From assembly GCA_902778985.1 (NCBI GenBank), contig CACYZS010000044.1, positions 1 to 7,985 on the forward strand: DNA of 7,985 nucleotides. Reading direction: 5' to 3'. Position 1 is the first letter of the stretch; the number at the start of each line of letters is the position of its first letter. The notes beneath the pieces are model-generated. The model did no database searches and was not told where the DNA came from. It worked only from the letters and a program-made list of their open reading frames with translations. A program made the translations under genes and the position numbers. Shown here piece by piece: positions 1-4,773 of the stretch. The stretch is from an uncultured Ruminococcus sp. (GTDB lineage Bacteria; Bacillota; Clostridia; Oscillospirales; CAG-272).

Positions 1-330
1 ACCGTCGTCGATACCGAGAATGATGTTCTCGGTCGCAGTGAACAGGTCCACCAGTTTGAAGTGCTGGTGGATCATACCGATCTTGTATTTGAACGCGTCC
101 TTCGGAGAACGGATCTCGACCTCTTCCCCTTTGACAAAGATCTGACCTTCGTCGGGATAGTAGATCCCGGAGATCATATTCATCAGGGTAGTCTTTCCGC
201 TTCCGTTTTCACCGAGAACGGCAAGGATCTCGCCGTAACGGAGATCAAGGCTCACGTTTTTGTTCGCAACGACCTTCGTGCCGAAGCGTTTCGTGATCCC
301 TTTCAGTTGTAAAGCAAGTCCGTTGTCCAT
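1..330 (-). CDS. ABC transporter ATP-binding protein, BMP-associated sugar/nucleoside type (5' part only)
   Basis: This is the first 110 codons of the ATPase that powers the importer whose binding protein lies just upstream; the rest runs past the window edge. The protein starts MDNGLALQLKGITKRFG. It has a Walker A loop GENGSGKTT at residues 40-48 and a Q-loop in IGMIHQHFKLV (Q89). The wording around the Q-loop is typical of the ATPases paired with BMP lipoproteins (NupO/YufO and RbsA-like family), which are usually about 510 residues with two ATPase halves; only the start of the first half is visible here. The ATG at 330 is chosen because AGGAG lies a few bases upstream. It follows the binding-protein gene after an 88-base gap carrying a hairpin, so it is probably co-transcribed at a lower level. 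The substrate cannot be told from this piece. Confidence 0.93.
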   Translation of the reverse strand, partial: MDNGLALQLKGITKRFGTKVVANKNVSLDLRYGEILAVLGENGSGKTTLMNMISGIYYPDEGQIFVKGEEVEIRSPKDAFKYKIGMIHQHFKLVDLFTATENIILGIDDG

Positions 331-344
331 AGCGTCTCCTGCCA

Positions 345-385
345 AGAAAAAGAGTTACCACGGGGCAAATTTCTTTGCCCCGTGG
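345..385 (-). terminator. Intra-operon hairpin between binding protein and ATPase genes
   Basis: The arms CCACGGGGCAAA (358-369) and TTTGCCCCGTGG (374-385) are perfect reverse complements, giving 12 bp with a 4-base loop. On the minus strand the stem is followed by a broken T-run (TAACTCTTTTTCTT). Because the downstream ATPase gene has its own ribosome binding site but no visible promoter, this is best read as a partial terminator or 3'-end stabiliser that makes the binding protein more abundant than the membrane complex. That arrangement is common in ABC importer operons. Its termination efficiency is inferred, not seen. Confidence 0.72.
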
Positions 386-418
386 GATACGGCGTCCGCC
401 GCAAAGTGTTTGTTCGGA

Positions 419-1711
419 TCAGTCGCCGTAGTTTCTGTTGATCAGGGTGATACCGTCGATCTCGAGATCGAAGTACGGAGCCGAACGGAAACTGGTCGCG
501 TTGGACTCGTCAAAGTATCCGTCGTGGATAACGTTCTGGTTCCCGGTCTCCTGGAAGTCGCCGTTAACGTCGGCAAGATACTCGGTCAGAGTCTGACCGC
601 CAACGGTGAACTTGCTGGTATCGAAAACGTGGAGCGTTCCGGCTTTGAATCCGGCAACGGCGGCAGCGACGGCTTCCTCGGTCCCTTCGGCGATGACGTC
701 GAGGTTCAGACCGGAGATAACGACGGCGTTGTCGGCAATGGTGCCGGTCCAGTCGGTAGCGAAGGCGTTGCCCTTAACGGTCTCTTCGATGATGTACTGG
801 AAGTAAGGAGCCCAGTTGATCGCGGAGGAAACGAGCCAGGTGTCCTTGCCGGCGGAGTAGGTCGAGCCGTTGTAAGAAACGTTCGGGACGCCCGCTTTCT
901 GGCAAGCGGTGGGAGCGCCGAGAGAGTCGGCGTGCTGGGAGATCAGAACGCACTTATCGGTGGTGATCAGAGCGTTGGCGGCTTCCTGCTCGGCAGCCGG
1001 ATCATACCAGGAACCGGTGAAACGAACCTTCATGGTCGCGCTCGGGCAAACCGAACGGGCGCCGAGATAGAAGGAGGTCATACCGGAGATAACTTCCGCA
1101 TAGGTGAACGCGCCGACGTAACCGATCACGGCATCTTCGGCTTTGATCTTGCCGGAATCGATCATCTCGTTGAGTTTCTTACCGGCGACGATACCGGCAA
1201 TGTATCTGCCTTCGTAGATAGCGGCAAAAGCGTTGTGGAAGTTCGTGATCGTAGGATCGCTGAGGTACTTGGAAGAGGTACCGGTCGCATGGCAGAACTG
1301 AACGTTCGGGTACTCTTTTGCTGCCTTCAGCATATGAGCCTCGTGGCCGAAGGAGTCGGCAAAGATCACTTTGCAGCCCTTGTTCTTCGCAAGGTCAACG
1401 GCAGTGTCGTAGCACTCGTCGCCTTCGGGAACGTTGGAGACGATGAAGTAGTTCTCCTTGGCGATCCCCATGCCTTCACAGACCTGCTTGAACGCGTCGA
1501 TGAAGTTCTTGTCGTAGGTGGAGTTTTCGTCGTGAAGAGTGATGAGACCAATCTTGAAATCGGCGGGGACGGTCACGGTGCTGGAGATCGCTTTGCGGGG
1601 CAGGATCTCCTCGCCTTCACCGAGTCTCTTCTTGCCGCAGGACGCGAAAGAGACGCAGAGGGCGGCGATCATAACGACCGTCAGGGTAAGCGCGAGAATT
1701 TTCTTGAACAT
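419..1711 (-). CDS. BMP-family ABC transporter substrate-binding lipoprotein
   Basis: A 430-residue extracellular lipoprotein that captures the substrate for the importer. Residues 1-25 form a lipoprotein signal: MFKK, a hydrophobic stretch, then FASC with Cys25 as the likely lipidation site (Phe at -3 is tolerated but not ideal). The mature part reads as a BMP/PnrA-type periplasmic-binding fold: FKIGLITL (52-59), ADSFGHEAHM (118-127), EGRYIAGIVAG (167-177), GYVGAF (197-202), GSWYDPAAEQEAA (233-245) and DNAVVISGLN (327-336). The tail after about 360 (FDTSKFTVGGQTLTEYLADV, then YFDLEIDGI) is longer than in PnrA and is shared with a larger clostridial BMP subgroup. An ATG 15 bases upstream would start at MEEKEM, but GGAGG lies inside that extension, correctly placed for the ATG at 1711. 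Known family ligands are purine nucleosides and some sugars; the ligand here is not determined. The own promoter is at 1856-1884. Confidence 0.94.
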   Translation of the reverse strand: MFKKILALTLTVVMIAALCVSFASCGKKRLGEGEEILPRKAISSTVTVPADFKIGLITLHDENSTYDKNFIDAFKQVCEGMGIAKENYFIVSNVPEGDECYDTAVDLAKNKGCKVIFADSFGHEAHMLKAAKEYPNVQFCHATGTSSKYLSDPTITNFHNAFAAIYEGRYIAGIVAGKKLNEMIDSGKIKAEDAVIGYVGAFTYAEVISGMTSFYLGARSVCPSATMKVRFTGSWYDPAAEQEAANALITTDKCVLISQHADSLGAPTACQKAGVPNVSYNGSTYSAGKDTWLVSSAINWAPYFQYIIEETVKGNAFATDWTGTIADNAVVISGLNLDVIAEGTEEAVAAAVAGFKAGTLHVFDTSKFTVGGQTLTEYLADVNGDFQETGNQNVIHDGYFDESNATSFRSAPYFDLEIDGITLINRNYGD

Positions 1712-1719
1712 TTCTTTTT

Positions 1720-1724
1720 CCTCC
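1720..1724 (-). promoter_or_regulatory. Ribosome binding site deciding the BMP lipoprotein start
   Basis: GGAGG on the minus strand sits 8 bases before the ATG at 1711. It overlaps the beginning of the longer open frame that starts at 1726, so that longer start is unlikely to be used. Confidence 0.85.
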
Positions 1725-1784
1725 ATAAATTTTATTACAGAAGCAACGCTTCAGGTAACCGTATGTATGGAAAATGACCGCTTC

Positions 1785-1835
1785 AAAAAAACGAAAAACC
1801 GTCGGATCGGGACCTCTGGTCAACTCTTCGACTGG
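1785..1835 (-). promoter_or_regulatory. Candidate leader attenuator upstream of the BMP gene
   Basis: In the predicted leader of about 138 nt the minus strand holds an inner hairpin GACC-AGA-GGTC (1811-1821). Possible outer pairing is CC(A)GTCG (1829-1835) with CGACGG (1799-1804), followed at once by two T-runs (five T, CG, seven T; 1785-1798). The layout resembles a weak intrinsic terminator before the start codon. I compared the leader by eye with purine-type riboswitch cores and saw none. The stems are short and interrupted, so chance is a real alternative. Confidence 0.3.
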
Positions 1836-1855
1836 TTCGTTGTTATTACGAGAAT

Positions 1856-1884
1856 ATTATACAGGAAACGCGCGCGAAAAGCAA
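1856..1884 (-). promoter_or_regulatory. Sigma-A type promoter of the BMP transporter operon
   Basis: On the minus strand TTGCTT (1884-1879) is followed after exactly 17 bases by a perfect TATAAT (1861-1856), with TG directly before the -10. Transcription should begin near 1849, giving a leader of about 138 nt. Confidence 0.82.
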
Positions 1885-1916
1885 TCCGCATTTTGCACAA
1901 AGTTATTCGCATTTTG
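1884..1916. repeat. 12-bp direct repeat, 21 bp apart, at the BMP promoter
   Basis: ATCCGCATTTTG (1884-1895) and ATTCGCATTTTG (1905-1916) differ at one base and are spaced 21 bp start to start, two helical turns. The inner copy touches the -35 element of the minus-strand BMP promoter. This is the geometry expected for cooperative binding of a regulator on one DNA face. The regulator is unknown and nothing in the window encodes a transcription factor. Confidence 0.5.
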
Positions 1917-2155
1917 TTAAAAAATCCGTCAATGCGTACAAGTCGGGGAAAACGTACCTGCTCTGTTTTTGTATAGAATTGTTCATTTTTCGTTGAAATA
2001 CCTGTTTCAGGGGACGCAAACGCCGCCCGGACGCTCCCCAAACCGTTCCCCGTTTCGTCAATTTGCCGTAATGACGGAAAACGGTCGTTCTCTCACAAAA
2101 AGCAATTCTTGCAATCTTTTTTCAAAAAATCTTCCAAAAACCGCAAGCAGCACAA
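1917..2155. other. Remainder of the divergent intergenic region
   Basis: About 240 bases between the upstream sites of the two divergent promoters, with no convincing gene. Open frames here are short, lack ribosome binding sites and have no recognisable protein. The right end (about 2100-2145) is rich in A- and T-tracts, including TTTTTTCAAAAAA, just upstream of the dehydrogenase promoter; it may act as an UP element or bend. A near-tandem GCAATTCTT/GCAATCTTT lies at 2102-2119. No known riboswitch or RNA gene was recognised. Confidence 0.5.
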
Positions 2156-2184
2156 TTGATTTTTCGGTCCCGGTATGCTATACT
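2156..2184 (+). promoter_or_regulatory. Extended -10 promoter of the dehydrogenase gene
   Basis: TTGATT (2156-2161), a 17-base spacer and TATACT (2179-2184) preceded by TGC, which forms an extended -10. Transcription would start near 2191, giving a short leader of about 38 nt. This makes the in-frame ATG at 2193 very unlikely and supports the start at 2229. Confidence 0.86.
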
Positions 2185-2228
2185 TTTTGTAAATGGATCA
2201 ATCGTCCGAAGAAAGGGGCAACTATCGA

Positions 2229-3404
2229 ATGAACAAAACAAGGATCGGCGTGCTCGGCATGGGTAATATGGGGATGTCGCACGCCAAACGGATTCTGAAA
2301 GGAAACGTCCCGCACATGGAACTTGCCGCGGTCTGCGATACCGATCCGGCAAAACTCGCTACGTGCGACGAGAACCTTCCCGGTATCCCGCAGTTCAAAA
2401 CCGGCGAGGAAATGATCGCGAGCGGACTTTGCGATTCGATTTTGATCGCGGTCCCCCACTACGACCACGAGAAGTACACCGTGGAAGCGTTCGAAGCGGG
2501 GCTTCACGTCTACTGCGAGAAACCCGGCGCCGTCTACACGTTGCAGGGGTTGCACATGATCGAAGCCGCGAAGAAGAGCGGCAAGGTCTTCTGCGTCGGT
2601 TTTCAGCAGCGGACCAATCCCACCTTCCGCAAGATCCGCGAGATGGTTCAGTCGGGTGAACTCGGACAGATCAAGAAGGTCGTCTGGATCGTGACCAACT
2701 GGTACCGTCCGCAGGCGTATCACGACAGCAGTTCGTGGCGCTCGACCTGGAAACTCGAAGGCGGCGGCACCATCGTCAACCAGAACCCGCACAACATCGA
2801 CCTGTTCCAGTGGATGTTCGGTATGCCCGACGAGGTCCTCTCGACCATCGACTACGGAAAGTACTACGATATCGAGGTCGACGACGACGTGAGCGTCCTG
2901 ATGAAGTACAAGAGCGGGACTGTCGGCATCTACACCACGTCGACCGGCGAGATGCCCGGGACCAACCGTCTCGAAATCTCCTGCGATATGGGTAAGATCG
3001 TGCTCGAGAACGACGAATTGATCTTCTGGCGCAACGAGGTTTCGGAACGCGAGTTCAACAAGACGAACACCGCCGTCTTCCCCACCATCAAGAACGAGAA
3101 GATCAAGATCGAGACGCCGAAACTCGGAATGCAGCAGCACGACGCGCTGCTCGAGGATTTCGCGTCCGCCGTCTGCTGCGGTACTCCCCTGCTTTCCCCC
3201 GGCGTCGAATGCATCAACGAACTGACCCTTGCCGACGCTTTCTATTATTCCGACTGGCAGGGACAAAAGTGGGTCGACACGAACAACTTCGACCACGAGG
3301 GTTACTACAAGGCGCTGGAAGAAAAGATCCGGAACTCGACCTACGTCAAACATACGGCGACGCCCGCCGCCCCCGTGGATATGAACTCTTCTTTCCAGAA
3401 GTAA
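2229..3404 (+). CDS. Gfo/Idh/MocA family NAD(P)-dependent oxidoreductase
   Basis: A 391-residue cytoplasmic dehydrogenase of the type that oxidises or reduces sugars, inositols and their derivatives. An N-terminal Rossmann domain starts RIGVLGMGNMG (GxGxxG, residues 5-15). The family EKP motif, with its functional lysine, is at 97-99. The C-terminal substrate domain holds GGGTIVNQNPHNIDLFQW (178-195), with the expected His188. The position four before this His is usually Asp and here is Asn184; the NQxPHNxDLxQW wording belongs to a known subgroup rather than a broken enzyme. The preceding WRSTW (170-174) fits the same subgroup. The start at 2229 follows AAAGGGG at good spacing; the upstream ATG at 2193 is nearly at the transcript start. 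It is monocistronic, with its own promoter and a strong terminator. It is transcribed divergently from the BMP importer, so it may act on something that system imports. The substrate is not known. Confidence 0.94.
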   Translation: MNKTRIGVLGMGNMGMSHAKRILKGNVPHMELAAVCDTDPAKLATCDENLPGIPQFKTGEEMIASGLCDSILIAVPHYDHEKYTVEAFEAGLHVYCEKPGAVYTLQGLHMIEAAKKSGKVFCVGFQQRTNPTFRKIREMVQSGELGQIKKVVWIVTNWYRPQAYHDSSSWRSTWKLEGGGTIVNQNPHNIDLFQWMFGMPDEVLSTIDYGKYYDIEVDDDVSVLMKYKSGTVGIYTTSTGEMPGTNRLEISCDMGKIVLENDELIFWRNEVSEREFNKTNTAVFPTIKNEKIKIETPKLGMQQHDALLEDFASAVCCGTPLLSPGVECINELTLADAFYYSDWQGQKWVDTNNFDHEGYYKALEEKIRNSTYVKHTATPAAPVDMNSSFQK

Positions 3405-3413
3405 ACCGAACAC

Positions 3414-3449
3414 ATAAAAACTCCCGACGGTATCGTCGGGAGTTTTTAT
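3414..3449. terminator. Strong bidirectional intrinsic terminator
   Basis: A 16-bp perfect stem (3414-3429 with 3434-3449) closes a GTAT loop. The core ACTCCCGACG/CGTCGGGAGT is flanked by an A-run on the left and a T-run on the right, so it works on both strands. It ends the dehydrogenase gene (stop at 3404) and the converging minus-strand small membrane gene, whose stop codon overlaps the stem base. Confidence 0.94.
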
Positions 3450-3562
3450 TATTTCAAAAAGATTTGATAGAGGAGAACCGTCGCCAGTCCCGCAACCATC
3501 AGAACGGCGAGAACGATCGCGCCGATCCTGATCATCAACTGTCTTCTGTCCTTTTTAGACAT
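3449..3562 (-). CDS. 37-residue single-span membrane micro-protein
   Basis: A short frame read as MSKKDRRQLMIRIGAIVLAV, continuing LMVAGLATVLLYQIFLK and two adjacent TAA stops. A basic N-terminus (KKDRR, Arg12) precedes one hydrophobic span at about residues 13-34, predicting an N-in membrane anchor. AAAGGA stands 8 bases before the ATG. It lies 55 bases after the MreB-like gene on the same strand and ends at the terminator, so it is probably the last gene of that unit. Clostridia and bacilli carry small proteins of similar build (Prli42-like stressosome anchor peptides, DUF4044-like peptides). The resemblance is in layout only and no family is claimed. The ribosome binding site, the double stop and the terminator overlap argue that it is a real gene; function is unknown. 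Confidence 0.77.
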   Translation of the reverse strand: MSKKDRRQLMIRIGAIVLAVLMVAGLATVLLYQIFLK

Positions 3563-3583
3563 TCCCGCTTTCCTTTCTTTATC

Positions 3584-3598
3584 TAAACAATGTGTTTA
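3584..3598. repeat. Short inverted repeat before the micro-protein gene
   Basis: TAAACA-ATG-TGTTTA is a perfect 6-bp inverted repeat with a 3-base centre, in the gap between the MreB-like stop and the micro-protein ribosome binding site. It could be a small operator. No convincing promoter is paired with it, and the AT-rich arms may be chance. Confidence 0.3.
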
Positions 3599-3617
3599 CA
3601 ATGATATTCGCCGTCGA

Positions 3618-4646
3618 TCAAAGAGACGAACGGCATTTGGTGAGATAAAGCGCCGAGAGGTTTCGCACGGTCGCGATGCCGCGCACGCCGATATAGTTCA
3701 GGATGGTCTCGGTCCCGGTCGCAACGGCGGTCACGGGATTGGATACCCGGATCGTGCGAACGCCGGTCACGCCCGAGATCATACGGTCAAGCCCCTCGAG
3801 TTGTGCGGTACCGCCCGAAAGCAGGATCCCGTTTTCAAACACGCGCGGAACGAATTTGGTCGGGACGTGCGAGATCGCGACGCACACCGCCTCAAGGATC
3901 CCGGCGGTCGGTTCTTCGAGCGCACGGAACATCTCTTCGCTCTTCACGGTAAAGGGCACGGGCGTCTTGTCGTCGTTCGGTTTGTATCCCTGCGCCTGCA
4001 TCTCCTGATGCACGCCTTCGTTCCAGACCGTACCGACGGTCATTTTGATACTCTCCGCGGTGCGGAGCGTGATCTTCAAGCCGCGTTCGTTTTCTATGTA
4101 GTTGACGATCGCGCGGTCGAACGCCTCGCCCGCCGTCGGCACCGACTTCATGTAGACGATCTCGCCGTCGCAGATCAGGGCGATATCGGTCACCGTCGCG
4201 CCGCAAACGACCGACAGCACCATATCCGTGATCCCGCTGCCCGATCCCGCGAGCGCTGCGACCGGGGCGTACACCGTATGCGGATAGCGAATCCCGCTCT
4301 GCCCCATCACTTCCGCGAGCGCCCCTTCCTCGATCTCGGACGTCGAGCAAGGAACGGTCAGCATGACGTGCTGGATCCCCGAAAGATGATCGCCTACGAT
4401 CGCCGAAACGATCTTTTGCGTCAGGTCGAGTTCGGAGACCATACCGTCGCGGAACGGACGGAAAAGCGAAACGTTTGCGGGAAGCGCGTCGAGGATCCCC
4501 TCGGCTTTTGCACCGTAATAAAGGACCTGCCCCGTCGTACGGTCGATCGCAACGGCAGCCGGATCGCGTAAAACGATCCCGTCGCCGGTCACCGTCGCCA
4601 GTAAATTGGCGGCGCCGAGATCCAATCCTGCTCTCTTCTGTATCAC
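3618..4646 (-). CDS. Divergent MreB/Mbl-family actin-like protein
   Basis: A 342-residue protein of normal MreB length, collinear with MreB from end to end. The phosphate-1 region is AGLDLGAANLLATVTGDGIV (6-25), followed by DPAAVAID. LTVPCSTSEIEEGAL (96-110) matches the MreB VPSGITxVE segment. SVPTAGEAFDRAIVNYI (168-184) and RTAESIKMTVG (195-205) match AGDEMDxAIxxYI and RTAExIKxxIG, and GILLSGGTAQLEGLD (273-287) is the adenosine-side loop. MreB normally forms membrane-bound filaments guiding wall synthesis. Here the Glu-Glu-Pro carrying the catalytic glutamate reads Tyr-Ala-Pro (126-128), and the DIGGGTT phosphate-2 loop reads VCGATVT (147-153), so ATP hydrolysis is probably lost or altered. 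The start is GTG at 4646, behind AAAGGAAA and 54 bases after the predicted transcript start; the open frame upstream to 4814 crosses the promoter and recD2. It has its own promoter at 4707-4735. Confidence 0.91.
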   Translation of the reverse strand: MIQKRAGLDLGAANLLATVTGDGIVLRDPAAVAIDRTTGQVLYYGAKAEGILDALPANVSLFRPFRDGMVSELDLTQKIVSAIVGDHLSGIQHVMLTVPCSTSEIEEGALAEVMGQSGIRYPHTVYAPVAALAGSGSGITDMVLSVVCGATVTDIALICDGEIVYMKSVPTAGEAFDRAIVNYIENERGLKITLRTAESIKMTVGTVWNEGVHQEMQAQGYKPNDDKTPVPFTVKSEEMFRALEEPTAGILEAVCVAISHVPTKFVPRVFENGILLSGGTAQLEGLDRMISGVTGVRTIRVSNPVTAVATGTETILNYIGVRGIATVRNLSALYLTKCRSSL

Positions 4647-4706
4647 GGTGCGGTTTCCTTTCTTCCGGAACAATAATCCCGGTAATTTTTTCGGATAAGT
4701 AAAACT

Positions 4707-4735
4707 ATTATACAATAAAGCCGACTGTTTTGCAA
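4707..4735 (-). promoter_or_regulatory. Sigma-A type promoter of the MreB-like gene
   Basis: On the minus strand TTGCAA (4735-4730), a 17-base spacer and a perfect TATAAT (4712-4707), again preceded directly by TG. The start of transcription near 4700 places the GTG start about 54 bases downstream. The -35 lies within a 17-bp palindrome. Confidence 0.86.
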
Positions 4736-4744
4736 TATGCAAAA
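4728..4744. repeat. 17-bp palindrome over the -35 of the MreB-like promoter
   Basis: TTTTGCA-ATA-TGCAAAA has perfect 7-bp arms around a 3-base centre and covers the whole -35 element. The position suits a repressor operator. Four of its bases (4741-4744) also belong to the recD2 terminator stem, so it could equally be part of an RNA fold. No matching regulator is in the window. Confidence 0.45.
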
Positions 4745-4762
4745 CCGACATTCTTCGGTTTT
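4741..4762 (-). terminator. Probable intrinsic terminator of recD2
   Basis: AAAACCGA (4741-4748) pairs perfectly with TCGGTTTT (4755-4762) across a 6-base loop, 11 bases after the recD2 stop codon. On the minus strand the T-run is only four bases and the stem is weak in GC. On the plus strand the stem is followed by a longer T-run, although no plus-strand gene needs it here. It separates recD2 from the MreB-like promoter. Confidence 0.58.
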
Positions 4763-4773
4763 TTTCCGAGGGA

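Noticed and set aside
1740..1752. Small hairpin GAAGC-AAC-GCTTC in the BMP leader
   Set aside because: The stem is only 5 bp with a 3-base loop and no associated signal. It is too short to call on its own.
260..1777. Long plus-strand open frame of 505 codons
   Set aside because: It lies opposite the clearly recognisable BMP lipoprotein gene and has no known motifs or ribosome site. High GC at third codon positions creates such antisense frames.
1970..2010. Second promoter-like set (TTCAAC and TATACA, minus strand)
   Set aside because: The elements match poorly and the spacing is off, and a much better promoter lies at 1856-1884.
2193..2228. Upstream ATG for the dehydrogenase
   Set aside because: It is about 2 bases from the predicted transcription start and leaves no room for a ribosome site. 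The extra residues precede the usual start of the Rossmann fold.
1969..2232. 87-codon plus-strand frame in the divergent region
   Set aside because: It runs across the dehydrogenase promoter, has no ribosome site and encodes no recognisable protein.
2178..3413. Minus-strand open frame of 411 codons opposite the dehydrogenase
   Set aside because: It is an antisense shadow of the Gfo/Idh/MocA gene. It runs through the bidirectional terminator and shows a low-complexity, Val/Asp/Gly-rich composition.
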